The notes under the pieces: model-generated | The model's database searches: none | The model's input: only the letters and a program-made list of their open reading frames with translations | Told to the model about the DNA's origin: nothing | NCBI GenBank assembly: GCA_902812455.1 | Contig: CADDZH010000002.1 | Coordinates: forward strand, 45,157-109,156 | Length of the DNA: 64,000 nt | Direction: 5' to 3' | Origin: Chloroflexota bacterium | GTDB lineage: Bacteria; Chloroflexota; Ktedonobacteria; Ktedonobacterales; Ktedonobacteraceae | Made by a program: the position numbers and the translations under genes | Shown here: piece after piece, positions 1-9,101 of the stretch | Numbering within the stretch: position 1 is the stretch's first letter | Layout: each line of letters starts with the position of its first letter

Positions 1-517
1 AACACCACAACTGCTTGCCATCAAATTCGAGTTGCTTCCCATAGCGCTCCAGCAGAGCCTGAAACATCTGCATAGAACGCCGTACTGTCGCGTTTTGTAG
101 AACGATGCCAATCACCAGATACTCATACAGTGAACTAGGATGTCCTGGTCTCATCCCTCTCCATCGCTCGATAATCGGGCCGAGCACCGGATCATCCGCG
201 AAAGCCGCATAGAATGCCGATAAATCGCAATCCAGGTTATACCTGTAGCGAACCTCATCTAGCAGGGTATCGATAAACGCATCATCCAGCGCGTGCTGGT
301 AATACAGTTCCACCAGTATGCCCGGCTCCTCAGTCGTACCATGACGCACAAACTTCAAGCCGAGCTGCTTGCCTTGCCAGTTCCACGCCTGCCATCGGAT
401 ACCCGGTTCCCAGTCATTATCTCCCGAAGTAAAATGATCCGGTTTATGGAACGTAGCATCAAAATCAAAGGGACTCGTAGGCAGAATTTCTCTCAAGCCA
501 ATTTTCTCTAGCTTCAT
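1..517 (-). CDS. DNA-3-methyladenine glycosylase II family protein (AlkA-like), 3' part missing
   Basis: The reading frame starts at ATG 517 and stays open to the left edge, so only about 172 N-terminal residues are visible. A strong AAGGAAGGAG ribosome site lies about 9 bases upstream of the ATG. The N-terminal part (residues 1-100) resembles the beta-rich domain that precedes the helix-hairpin-helix region in AlkA/OGG-type glycosylases. Near residue 138 the segment LVIGIVLQNATVRRS matches the start of the HhH-GPD fold, where family members read LLSAIVSQQ. Proteins of this family excise alkylated or oxidised bases as the first step of base-excision repair. The hairpin itself and the catalytic Asp lie outside the window, so the substrate class (3-methyladenine or 8-oxoguanine) cannot be told. 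Confidence 0.7.
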   Translation of the reverse strand, partial: MKLEKIGLREILPTSPFDFDATFHKPDHFTSGDNDWEPGIRWQAWNWQGKQLGLKFVRHGTTEEPGILVELYYQHALDDAFIDTLLDEVRYRYNLDCDLSAFYAAFADDPVLGPIIERWRGMRPGHPSSLYEYLVIGIVLQNATVRRSMQMFQALLERYGKQLEFDGKQLWC

Positions 518-750
518 AGAGAAGTATCTCCTTCCTTTGCTCAGCTATAGCATATCATACGACTACCGCCTGATAGCAACTGTTCAGAGCAGAAAAAAAG
601 CTAAAGATACCCGCCTTCCTGCTGTGAGCAAAGCTGATAAATTATGTGCGAATTTTACGCAGTCGCAACGTCTAGTTGATGAACCGCCATATCGAGCTTA
701 CGATCCGGCGTGGGACCTCTTCAGGAGGTTATAAAAGAGGAGAAGAACTC

Positions 751-1191
751 ATGGCATTAGAAGAAGATAAACGGCTGCGCATTAGCTTTGCGGAAGTCCT
801 CGATATAGCGGACGTGACTGCAGGTAATGAAGGGTGTGCAGAAGCCGAACATGAGGCGCTGGAAAGAAAGATCTTCGGGCTAGCACTGGCTATCGCCACC
901 GAACCCTCAAAATTGGCACAGGTTCGCCAGATGCTGGTACAGTTGCAGGAACAAAGAGACCTCCCTGAAGAATTCTCTACCTGGGCGCTGAGGCAAATTG
1001 ACGAACGAGTGACCTCGATGGCCCTTGAGTACGCTCATAACGCAGAGCTCCTGCTGCAAATTCTCTCGTTCAAAGGCGGAACCCTCAAAGACCTCATCCA
1101 GACGATTGAAGACCTGTACCAGCGCGAGCAAATCTCCCAGCGGGTCTATGTCGCGGCCAAACTGATGCTCAGGGCAGCCGGACACTGGTGA
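751..1191 (+). CDS. Small helical protein of unknown function
   Basis: A 146-residue protein that I do not recognise. The start at 751 is chosen because AAGAGGAGAAGA lies just before it; the same frame opens upstream at 676, but without a ribosome site. The sequence is rich in Glu, Gln, Leu and Ala and looks almost entirely alpha-helical, with no signal peptide, membrane segment or Cys motif. It is probably soluble and cytoplasmic. The stop codon lies 23 bases before the likely start of the flavin oxidoreductase at 1215, and a GTG in that gene's frame overlaps the TGA, so the two are probably co-transcribed. No function is proposed. Confidence 0.6.
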   Translation: MALEEDKRLRISFAEVLDIADVTAGNEGCAEAEHEALERKIFGLALAIATEPSKLAQVRQMLVQLQEQRDLPEEFSTWALRQIDERVTSMALEYAHNAELLLQILSFKGGTLKDLIQTIEDLYQREQISQRVYVAAKLMLRAAGHW

Positions 1192-1214
1192 AGAGGACTG
1201 GAGAAGGGACTCCT

Positions 1215-2600
1215 ATGGTTGAACTGGCGATCCACCCAAAGGCGGCACAGGCATGGCAGGCGCGTCTACATGGCCAACTCATCTGCATGGGCGATGATGA
1301 CTACAACAGTGCCCGCCGGGTCTGGAACGGCATGATTGACAGGTACCCGGCTTTGATCGTCCTCTGTGCCAGTGCTGTCGATGTTGTGACTGCTATTGAG
1401 TTCGCTCGCGATCATCACCTGCTTGTGGCCGTGCGCAGCGGCGGGCACAGCATCAGTGGCAGCTCCTCCTGCGATGGTGGCATGGTTATCGATCTCTCGT
1501 GCATGAAAGGTATATGGGTCAATCCAGAGAAGAAGACGGCCTGGGCTCAAGCTGGTCTCACGCTCGGCGAGTTTGTGCAAGCAACGCAGGCATACGGGCT
1601 TGCCACGACCACCGGCACCGTCAGCTCCACTGGCCTGGCGGGCCTGACGCTAGGTGGTGGCCTGGGCTGGTTCATGGGCAAGTACGGCCTGACCATTGAT
1701 AACCTGCTATCGGTGAACCTCGTCACAGCGGATGGTCGAATGCTTAGAGCCAGCGCTGCTGAGCACCCCGACCTGTTCTGGGGCGTGCGCGGCGGCGGTG
1801 GAAATTTTGGCATCGTGACCGCCTTCGAGTTCCAACTCCACCCGGTTGGCCCCATGCTGGCGGGTAAGGTTGTGTACCCAATGGAGCATGCACGCGAGGT
1901 GCTGCGCTTCTACCGTGAGTACACCCGCACTGCTCCCGATGAACTGACGGCCTATGCGTCCCTTTTCATAGCGCCAACTGGTCTCCCTGCGATTGCCATC
2001 AGTCTCTGCTACTGTGGATCTCTTGAGGAAGGTGAGAGCGTAATCGCGCCGGTACGGCAGTTCGGTAAACCACTTGTCGATCAAATCCGCCTGCGCTCCT
2101 ACCTCAAGATGATCACCCAGGCCGACTTGGGAGCACCGTCTGGACGCTGCTACTACGAGAAGGCCAGCACCCTCTCAAATCTGAGCGACGAAGCCATCGA
2201 GGCCTTGGTGGAGTACGGCACAGCCTGCACTTCACCATGCTCGCAGATCTTGATCCAGCACGTCCACGGCGCAGCGAGCCGGGTGGATCCGTTCGAGACC
2301 GCCTTTGTGCTGCGTGGCGACTCCTATGTTATCTGCATGGTGGCTGCATGGGACGACAGCGAAGCCAGCCAGCCTCACCGGCATATGGCGTGGACCCATG
2401 CTTGCTGGAAGGCCTTAGAGCCTTTTGCCAGCAGTGGAGTCTATGTCAACTTCCTGGGCCAGGAGGGAGAGGGACGAGTGCGAGCTGCTTACGGTGTCAA
2501 CTACGAACGGCTGGTTGCCCTCAAGAACACGTATGACCCGGCGAACTTTTTTGCACTGAATCAGAACATCAAACCTACCAGGTCTGGCTTATTGCTGTAA
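1215..2600 (+). CDS. FAD-linked oxidoreductase, berberine-bridge-enzyme (BBE/PCMH) family
   Basis: A 461-residue flavoenzyme. The PCMH FAD-binding domain fills the N-terminal half: RSGGHSISG around residues 74-82 carries the His (H78) that normally bonds to the 8-alpha position of FAD. The glycine-rich GLTLGGGLGWF loop follows. The C-terminus ends with the BBE signature (YDPANFFALNQN). Bicovalent members have a Cys in the segment before the glycine loop; here that stretch reads GTVSSTG, so attachment is probably only through His. Such enzymes oxidise alcohols, sugars or alkaloid-like substrates and pass electrons to oxygen; the substrate here is unknown. ATG 1215 is preferred over GTG 1188 because GAGAAGGGA precedes it. 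No Sec or Tat signal is visible. Confidence 0.85.
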   Translation: MVELAIHPKAAQAWQARLHGQLICMGDDDYNSARRVWNGMIDRYPALIVLCASAVDVVTAIEFARDHHLLVAVRSGGHSISGSSSCDGGMVIDLSCMKGIWVNPEKKTAWAQAGLTLGEFVQATQAYGLATTTGTVSSTGLAGLTLGGGLGWFMGKYGLTIDNLLSVNLVTADGRMLRASAAEHPDLFWGVRGGGGNFGIVTAFEFQLHPVGPMLAGKVVYPMEHAREVLRFYREYTRTAPDELTAYASLFIAPTGLPAIAISLCYCGSLEEGESVIAPVRQFGKPLVDQIRLRSYLKMITQADLGAPSGRCYYEKASTLSNLSDEAIEALVEYGTACTSPCSQILIQHVHGAASRVDPFETAFVLRGDSYVICMVAAWDDSEASQPHRHMAWTHACWKALEPFASSGVYVNFLGQEGEGRVRAAYGVNYERLVALKNTYDPANFFALNQNIKPTRSGLLL

Positions 2601-2619
2601 GACGCAAACTTCGCGTCTT
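2599..2619 (+). terminator. Possible transcription terminator hairpin after the flavin oxidoreductase
   Basis: AAGACGC and GCGTCTT form a perfect 7-bp stem around a 7-base loop. The stem begins at the stop codon of the oxidoreductase and lies between two convergent genes. A clean T-run is missing (CCCGCGATTCTTTTC follows), so it could act weakly, in both directions, or only as an mRNA end-stabiliser. Confidence 0.4.
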
Positions 2620-2724
2620 CCCGCGATTCTTTTCATGTTTTCATGAAGAGAAAATCCGCTTTACTCAATCTGAAGATTTGCGGGATGTGATGCAACGAGC
2701 TGGTGTTATTAATCGGCCTGATAT

Positions 2725-3837
2725 CTACTTCCTGGAAGAGGTAGAACATTTCTCCAGATGAGTGAGAGTTCTCCCCAGTAACTCTGAAGCGTTGTGGATC
2801 ACATCCGCGACCGTCACTCCTTGCAGGCATGTATAGCCGAGAGGACACTGGCTGAGGTAGCAGGGGCGACACGGGACATGTACCGACAGCCAACGGTGCC
2901 GCGCCGGGTCGCCGGATGCCCAGTCCTCGACCCTGGCCGCGCCGAAAATGGTGATGCTGGGTGTGCCGGTGGCAGCGGCGACGTGAGCAGGGCCGGAGTC
3001 GTTGGAGATGAAGAGATGCAGGCGTTCGATGAGAGCCGCCAGCGTGCCCAGGTTCGTCTGCCCCGCTGCGTTTAGCGCAGGGTGATGCATGAGCGCACAC
3101 ACCTGCTCACACATCGCCCATTCATCTTTGCCTCCTGTGATCACGACCGCCGCGCCGTACTCCTCGGCAAGATAGTCACCGACTGCAGCGAAGCGGTCGA
3201 GCGCCCAGCGCCGCGTCGCTACTCTGGCCCCCGGGTGTATCCCTACAAGTGGGCGTCCAGAGGCCAGCCATGCTCCGAGTGCGGGATGCTCCTGGAGTTC
3301 TATACGGTCCTCAGGCAAGATAGTTAGTTCCATGTGATCATCGGTGTCCGGCATCCCAAGCGCCCGCATAAGAGCCAGCAGGCGATGTACCTCCCGTCCC
3401 TCGGATGGATATGGGATGGAGAAATCAAGTCCCAGGTTGGTCTCGTCCGGCCGGGTAAAGCCAACCGTATAGCGGGCACCCAGCAGCACGGTGAACGGGT
3501 TACTGAAGACACCGCTGCCATGAAGCTGAATTGCCAGGTCGTAGCGCTCCTCCTGCATACGAGCGAGAAAGGCCAGCGTGCGCGAAGGGTTGATCTCCTG
3601 GTCGGCAATACCCGGATAGCCGGGAAACTCCATGAAGTCGTCGAGCGCGCGACAGCGGCGCACGAATTCACGGGCCAGTGGCAGTCCGATGAGTGTAATA
3701 TGGGCTAACGGTAAGCCCGCTCGCAGTGAGCGCAGGGCCGGTGTGGCGCAAAGCAGGTCGCCCAGGCGTAGAGCGCGCATCACCACCACTCTAGCCGGTT
3801 GAGAGGCTAACTGAGCCAGGATAGGCTCACTCTCCAT
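2725..3837 (-). CDS. Glycosyltransferase family 9 protein (heptosyltransferase-like)
   Basis: A 370-residue protein with the GT-B layout of GT9. The N-terminal acceptor domain starts at residues 17-39 (VVVMRALRLGDLLCATPALR), the family hallmark in which a basic-Gly-Asp loop is followed by TPALR. The C-terminal nucleotide-sugar domain shows GIHPGAR, then RRWALDRFAAVGD, then SNDSGPAHVAAATGTP. ADP-heptose:LPS heptosyltransferases are the model members, but GT9 proteins also occur in bacteria without LPS, where they probably build cell-surface glycans. The start at 3837 has AAGGAGAATTAG in front. It is a single gene, convergent with the upstream flavin oxidoreductase gene. The sugar donor cannot be read from the sequence. 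Confidence 0.87.
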   Translation of the reverse strand: MESEPILAQLASQPARVVVMRALRLGDLLCATPALRSLRAGLPLAHITLIGLPLAREFVRRCRALDDFMEFPGYPGIADQEINPSRTLAFLARMQEERYDLAIQLHGSGVFSNPFTVLLGARYTVGFTRPDETNLGLDFSIPYPSEGREVHRLLALMRALGMPDTDDHMELTILPEDRIELQEHPALGAWLASGRPLVGIHPGARVATRRWALDRFAAVGDYLAEEYGAAVVITGGKDEWAMCEQVCALMHHPALNAAGQTNLGTLAALIERLHLFISNDSGPAHVAAATGTPSITIFGAARVEDWASGDPARHRWLSVHVPCRPCYLSQCPLGYTCLQGVTVADVIHNASELLGRTLTHLEKCSTSSRK

Positions 3838-4006
3838 CTAATTCTCCTTGCCGGGACATCTAAGGGGTTGAAAATGCCTATGGATATGACGAAAGGAGAG
3901 CAAAAAAAGAGACTCTGCATTTGAACAGGGCAAGAGATACAACAGCTTGCATCCCCTGCTACAATTACGACATCGATTCTATCGTTTCCTGAGAAGAGGA
4001 GTTAGC

Positions 4007-4993
4007 ATGCGCACCATTGCCATCGAAGAACATTTCCTGTCCCCTGGGTTCAGGGAGATAATGAATAGAAATGCGTCCAGTCAAGGGAGAGGCCCAGGTA
4101 GGACAGTCGCTGACGAACGAGAGGCGAAGCTGAGCGATCTTGGCTCGCTTCGTCTGAAAGATATGGATGCAAACGGGATCGATCTCCAGGTGATCTCTCA
4201 CGCAGTGACATATGTGGATGCGCTTCCTGTTGATGAGGAGAAAAGGTTGACGCGAGAAGCGAACGATCAACTGGCAGCCGCTATCGGGGCTTTTCCCGAT
4301 CGCTTCGCCGGATTTGCCACCCTGCCAATGACAGATCCAGAGGCTGCTGCCGGTGAGCTTGAGCGGGCCGTGCATTCGCTTGGATTGAGAGGTGCCATGA
4401 TCAATGGCACGACAAACGGGCGTTTTCTCGACGATCCTTCCTTCCTGCCGATTTTGGAGCGGGCCGTTGCTCTCGATGTGCCAATTTATATTCATCCTGC
4501 ATTGCCGCCCGCTGCTGTGTGTGAAGCATATTACACAGGCTTCGACCCGGCGGTAAACTACTTTTTGTCGGCTGGCGGTTGGGGCTGGCACTCAGAGACC
4601 GGCATTCACGCCCTGAGACTGATCCTGTCCGGGGTGTTTGATCGCTTGCCGGCCTTGCAGATCATCATTGGGCATATGGGCGAGATGATCCCTTTTATGC
4701 TCGCGCGCATCAATAACACGCTCGCGTCCGTGGCAAAGAACTTGCAGCGCCCAGTGCCTGATTACTTTTTGCAAAATTTCCATATCACGACCAGCGGCTT
4801 CTTCACCAATCCGCCGCTTTTGCTCGCTCTACAGGTCATGGGGGCCGATCGCATCATATTCGCGGTCGATTATCCCTATAGCAGGAATGAGCAAGGGCGG
4901 GCGTTCCTGGATAACGCATCCATCAGCCCTGCTGATAAGGAGAAGATCAGCCATCTCAATGCCGAGCGGCTCCTGAAGCTTGAGCAAGCATAA
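4007..4993 (+). CDS. Amidohydrolase-family decarboxylase (gamma-resorcylate / ACMS decarboxylase type)
   Basis: A 328-residue TIM-barrel protein of the amidohydrolase_2 group. The N-terminus IAIEEHF has the E-x-H form typical of non-oxidative aromatic acid decarboxylases (dihydroxybenzoate or resorcylate decarboxylase). Further ligand candidates are H163 (YIHP), H223 (IIGHMGE) and D288 (FAVDYPYS), which together make up the usual single-metal site. The expected reaction is reversible, cofactor-free decarboxylation of a hydroxybenzoate-like acid; hydrolysis of a lactone remains possible. ATG 4007 is chosen for the GAGAAGAGGAG just upstream. Only 21 bases separate it from the DMT exporter that follows, so substrate or product export by the neighbour is a reasonable inference. 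Confidence 0.82.
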   Translation: MRTIAIEEHFLSPGFREIMNRNASSQGRGPGRTVADEREAKLSDLGSLRLKDMDANGIDLQVISHAVTYVDALPVDEEKRLTREANDQLAAAIGAFPDRFAGFATLPMTDPEAAAGELERAVHSLGLRGAMINGTTNGRFLDDPSFLPILERAVALDVPIYIHPALPPAAVCEAYYTGFDPAVNYFLSAGGWGWHSETGIHALRLILSGVFDRLPALQIIIGHMGEMIPFMLARINNTLASVAKNLQRPVPDYFLQNFHITTSGFFTNPPLLLALQVMGADRIIFAVDYPYSRNEQGRAFLDNASISPADKEKISHLNAERLLKLEQA

Positions 4994-5014
4994 GCCTCTT
5001 GTAAGGACACAACC

Positions 5015-5854
5015 ATGAGTCGCACCCTTGCTACCGTTATCTTCGGCCTTGCCGCTTCCCTGTGCTGGGGGAGCGGCGATTTCAACGGCGGGCTTGCTTC
5101 CCGGCGCTCCAGCGCCTCGAGCGTCGTTATAGCCGCTTACGCGGTTGGCTTTGTGCTGCTGGTCGCGCTTGCATTGATCTGGAAAGAGCCGTTTCCCACT
5201 TCTACCGACCTGCTCTGGGGAGGGCTGGCCGGACTAGCAGGAGCGATAGGACTGATATCGTTCTACTCGGCAATGGCAATTGGAAGGATGGGGATTGCCG
5301 CTCCCGTTTCTGCCGTGCTGACCGCTGCATTGCCCGTTCTCTTCAGCACATTCACAGAGGGATTGCCCAGTTCATTCCAGCTTGCCGGCTTCGTCCTGGC
5401 CCTGCTCGCCATAGGGCTGATCTCACGTCCAGAGCAAGCAAAAGGGCGTCCAGAAGGGATCGGGCTGGCCCTGCTGGCCGGCTGTGGCTTTGGCTGCTTC
5501 TTCATCTTCATCAGCCGCGTGAACCATACTGCGACCTTCTGGCCCCTGGCAGCCGCGCGCCTCTCGTCAGTGCTCTTTTTGCTCATCGTCGTTGCAATCC
5601 GCCGGCAAGAGATGCTGCCCAAGATGCGGGTCGCCCCTCTTATATTGCTTGCCGGGATACTGGATGCCATCGGAAATGCGTTTTTCGTGCTCGCTACCCA
5701 TAGTGGGCGGCTCGATGTGGCGGCTGTTCTCTCCTCTCTCTACCCTGCAGCGACAGTGCTGCTGGCAGCGCTCGTGCTGCGTGAGCGTGTAACCCGCGTC
5801 CAGGGCATTGGTATTCTACTTGCGCTGGTGGCCGTCCCATTGATCTCGGCATAA
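5015..5854 (+). CDS. EamA/DMT-superfamily membrane transporter
   Basis: A 279-residue, very hydrophobic protein made of two EamA-type repeats with about ten membrane helices in all. The first repeat begins with the usual LAASLCWGSGDFNGG segment. The second half contains the GNAFFVLATHSGRLDVAAVLSSLYPA stretch, the typical position of the conserved Leu/Ser-Leu-Pro motif. DMT proteins export metabolites such as amino acids or drugs by proton exchange. The gene lies 21 bases after the decarboxylase-like gene, with AAGGACA before its ATG, so the two form a short operon. The 204 bases after it (5855-6058) show no gene. Confidence 0.85.
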   Translation: MSRTLATVIFGLAASLCWGSGDFNGGLASRRSSASSVVIAAYAVGFVLLVALALIWKEPFPTSTDLLWGGLAGLAGAIGLISFYSAMAIGRMGIAAPVSAVLTAALPVLFSTFTEGLPSSFQLAGFVLALLAIGLISRPEQAKGRPEGIGLALLAGCGFGCFFIFISRVNHTATFWPLAAARLSSVLFLLIVVAIRRQEMLPKMRVAPLILLAGILDAIGNAFFVLATHSGRLDVAAVLSSLYPAATVLLAALVLRERVTRVQGIGILLALVAVPLISA

Positions 5855-6058
5855 AGGCGCAGCTACTCATGTTGCCGTCCCTTTATCGGGGATGCCCAGA
5901 TCACTATGCCAACGACCTGCAGTGGGAGCATACCATCTTTGTGAAACTGCGAAAGCAGAATTCGCTCGACCTCCCCGTTCTTTTGGATGGACAGGGGTGA
6001 GTTTTCTTGAATAGAGGTGGAACATGAGAAGTGATTTTTCCGGCAAATGGCAAAGACA

Positions 6059-9000
6059 CTAGGCAGCTCGTTCGCCGATAGGGATACTGGAGATGCCCAC
6101 CGGGATCCTCGACTTACGGCGTGACCAGCGACCTGGCAATGCGGCTATGAAAATAGCGGCGGGTGCCACAAGCTCTGCCCCAAGGGACGCTCTGAGCAAG
6201 TGATCCTGAGTGCTTAGAGAAGTGAGCAAGGGAAAAAGTAACATCTCCTGGGAGGTATACAGCGCCGCAAGATGTAACGCAACGAGCGCAAGCATAGCCA
6301 GGGCTACGCAGAGCTCCGGCTTGCGGCCCCATCGTATCATGAACGCCAGCACTGCAAGTAGTGCCAGCCCGGCCAGCACCGGCCCTAATGCATTCAGTGC
6401 GGCCAGGGCATAAACGTATAGAGATTGCCGGGCATCATGATAAGGAGATGGTGTACTGGGCGAAGGGAGAAGTTGCTGGGCCGCCTTTGACATGAAGCCT
6501 GTATGGATGAAGGAGATCGGGTCGCCAAACATTGTCCAGCACCATAGCATCCATAACGCCATACCCAGCGCACCAAGGATGCCGAAGACCAGAAGGTTGC
6601 TGGCAATCTGCTCTCTCCTCTGATGTTTTATCAGACCGGTGAGCAAAATCAGGAGGCATACTACCGCAAAAAAGAGCCAGGCATCATAGCGTGTGAGCGT
6701 TGCCAGGCAGAGGCTTCCTGCCATTGCCAGCAGGTGCGCGAGTCTATCGCTTTTCGCCCATGCCAGCAAGTAGTAACAGGTCATGGTTAGTGTTGCTATA
6801 CATATAAGCTCGCTAAGGGGTGTACTTTGCAGGTAAAGAACGGTTGGATTGAGCAGGAAGATCAGCGAACCGGCGTAGCTTATCAGGCTGCTGCCGGTCA
6901 ATAAGCGAACAGTCAGAAACACATACAGCGCAGTGACAACGTAACAGGCCATCGATGGAATGCTCCCCGCCAGGCCTGTATGCCAGAGGTAGTTGTTCCA
7001 TACAAACAGGCTCATTGCCAGGTATGGTAATGGCAACTGCGTGCTGCCCAGCCGCACACCATCGAGCCCTGATGGGCCGCTCACGAAGCGATGGGCCATA
7101 TTCAACTGCTCGATTGCTTCAGGGAAAAGCAAGAGCTGATTTTGCTTGAGAAAATATAGACAAGAAGCTATACTGAGCGCAATGGCGGTCAATAGCGTGG
7201 CCACGAGCCACATATCCTTCCTGGTTCGCTTGCTGCGCACCAGGTAGGCTCGTTCCGACGGCGGGAGGGCGGGTTTACGCGGGATAATCATGGACTCGAC
7301 GCTGTCCTGTACAGAAGCGACGGGAACCTGCTCCAGGCGGGAGTATTTCTCAATCCTGGTAGCAAGACCGGCGCCGTGCACCAGCGATGGGTCAACTGAT
7401 GCGCTAATGGGCGTGAGCGATTCCACCAGTTGCGCCATCTCCTCCCACTCCTGATCAACTCCAGTCGATTCTTCCGTTGTTTCGCCCGCCTTCTTCAAGT
7501 GGAGGCCGTGAATAGTTTTCTGCCAGTAGTGCGGCCTGGTAAACAGTTCATACAGGGCCATACAGGCAGCTATGCTTGCCAGAAACCAGTATGCGGGGAT
7601 GAGTAACATCCACTTCACCAATCGATATTGCTGGCGCTTCATACATCCGAGCAAGTAGATGTAGCCGTAAAAGAAGTTCCCCAGGATGAGCGTGATGGCG
7701 CCTATATACAGGATGAAGGACGGAAAGAGCGATGCAAATGCCCTTGACACCGGCTCGCGAAAGAGCATTGCCAGCGCCAGCAGCGTCCACATGAGCGGAT
7801 TAATAAGCAGGATAGCCGTTTTGCCACCAATCACCACTTGCAGCGAAAACAGTTCCCGGAACCGCTTATGGCGCACATAGTGCAGGGGTTCGCGCATATG
7901 CACCAGGTAGGTCTGCATATACCCTTTAATCCAGCGGGAGCGCTGCCGTATCCAGTTCTTGACGCGCGAGTTTGCCTCTTCGTAGGTAGTGGAATCAACA
8001 ATAACCGTTTTCAGCCGGAACCAGGATAAACGCAATCCCAGGTCGCAATCCTCGGTTACATTAAAGGCATCCCAGCCGCCTAAGGCGCGAAGCGTTTGAG
8101 TCGGGAAATGATTAGAGGTGCCGCCAAGGGGAATAGCCAGTTTCGCTTTCTGTAATCCCGGCAATATCAGGTCAAACCATAACGAGTATTCGGCTGTGAA
8201 CCAGCGCGTCAGCAGGTTTTGCTGCGGGTTATAGAAGTTTAACTTTGCCTGAACGCATGCCAGATCGGGGCCATGATTCGCGAACGTCAAAACAGCCTTC
8301 TTTAATTGCAAAGGATCGGGGATATCTTCCGCGTCGTAAATGACAACGTACTGGCCGGTTGCCTCTACCAGTCCATAGTTGCAGGCTCGCGGCTTGGTAC
8401 GCGGCGAGCCATCAGGCACGGTTACAATCTTGAAATGGGGAGGCAGGTGAAGCGAGGCGATAGCCTTGCGTGTTTCACTATCGTCCTCTTCTGTCAAGAA
8501 GAGAATCTGGAGCTTATCCAGCGGGTAATCTATGGCCTTCATGGCTTCGACAAACTGAGGCACGACGCGTGCTTCTTTATAAAGCGGGCACAGGATGGTA
8601 TAAGGCGGCCAATCAGCGTCCACCAATGCTGCGAGCAGTGTTTCATCGATTCGCTCTTCACCGGGGCTATGGACCGCTCGTAATGCCAGGAAAACATCTA
8701 GTACGAGGTGTGACAGGTAACCAAGCGTAATCAAAGAGATCGTCCATGCGATGGCCACCTTCCAGTTCCATAGCATACCACTGACCCAGACCAGCACGAT
8801 CAGCACAAAAAAAGCGATCTGTTTGCGCGTGATGGTTTGCAGGGAAGAATACTTATAGCGAAAGGGAGCGAATGTCTGAATTCGCCTGCCACTGACCTCG
8901 ACGGCTCTCATGGCCCGCCCGGCATATGCGTGCATCTCGTGATACGCCTGGCTTTGATGCTGGCGCACCTGCGCGGCCAGCCATGCCTTGTAGCTGGCAA

Positions 9001-9088
9001 CCTGTCGCTCAAAATGCTCGTCCCTGGGTGCTGCCAGGAGTTTCTGACTTCGATCCTCTCCTGTCCCTTTCTCTAAGCTCGTTTGCAT
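6059..9088 (-). CDS. GT2 polysaccharide synthase fused to a second multi-span (GT-C-like) membrane domain
   Basis: A 1009-residue membrane enzyme. The N-terminal 85 residues are cytoplasmic and two membrane segments lie at about 90-135. The GT2 catalytic domain runs from about 165 to 400. Its acidic motif is YDAED (D252, D255), the general-base region is TEDCD (E346, D347), and Q382-x-x-R385-W386 matches the QxxRW signature of processive cellulose/hyaluronan-type synthases. Further membrane helices (about 410-530) are followed by a polar linker and then a block of about nine helices (650-980). That last block looks like a GT-C or oligosaccharide-transferase module, which ordinary synthases lack. 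The gene begins 13 bases after the GH113-like hydrolase, so the two act together, probably in making and trimming an exopolysaccharide. The sugar is unknown. Confidence 0.82.
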   Translation of the reverse strand: MQTSLEKGTGEDRSQKLLAAPRDEHFERQVASYKAWLAAQVRQHQSQAYHEMHAYAGRAMRAVEVSGRRIQTFAPFRYKYSSLQTITRKQIAFFVLIVLVWVSGMLWNWKVAIAWTISLITLGYLSHLVLDVFLALRAVHSPGEERIDETLLAALVDADWPPYTILCPLYKEARVVPQFVEAMKAIDYPLDKLQILFLTEEDDSETRKAIASLHLPPHFKIVTVPDGSPRTKPRACNYGLVEATGQYVVIYDAEDIPDPLQLKKAVLTFANHGPDLACVQAKLNFYNPQQNLLTRWFTAEYSLWFDLILPGLQKAKLAIPLGGTSNHFPTQTLRALGGWDAFNVTEDCDLGLRLSWFRLKTVIVDSTTYEEANSRVKNWIRQRSRWIKGYMQTYLVHMREPLHYVRHKRFRELFSLQVVIGGKTAILLINPLMWTLLALAMLFREPVSRAFASLFPSFILYIGAITLILGNFFYGYIYLLGCMKRQQYRLVKWMLLIPAYWFLASIAACMALYELFTRPHYWQKTIHGLHLKKAGETTEESTGVDQEWEEMAQLVESLTPISASVDPSLVHGAGLATRIEKYSRLEQVPVASVQDSVESMIIPRKPALPPSERAYLVRSKRTRKDMWLVATLLTAIALSIASCLYFLKQNQLLLFPEAIEQLNMAHRFVSGPSGLDGVRLGSTQLPLPYLAMSLFVWNNYLWHTGLAGSIPSMACYVVTALYVFLTVRLLTGSSLISYAGSLIFLLNPTVLYLQSTPLSELICIATLTMTCYYLLAWAKSDRLAHLLAMAGSLCLATLTRYDAWLFFAVVCLLILLTGLIKHQRREQIASNLLVFGILGALGMALWMLWCWTMFGDPISFIHTGFMSKAAQQLLPSPSTPSPYHDARQSLYVYALAALNALGPVLAGLALLAVLAFMIRWGRKPELCVALAMLALVALHLAALYTSQEMLLFPLLTSLSTQDHLLRASLGAELVAPAAIFIAALPGRWSRRKSRIPVGISSIPIGERAA

Positions 9089-9101
9089 ACTTCATCCTCT
9101 T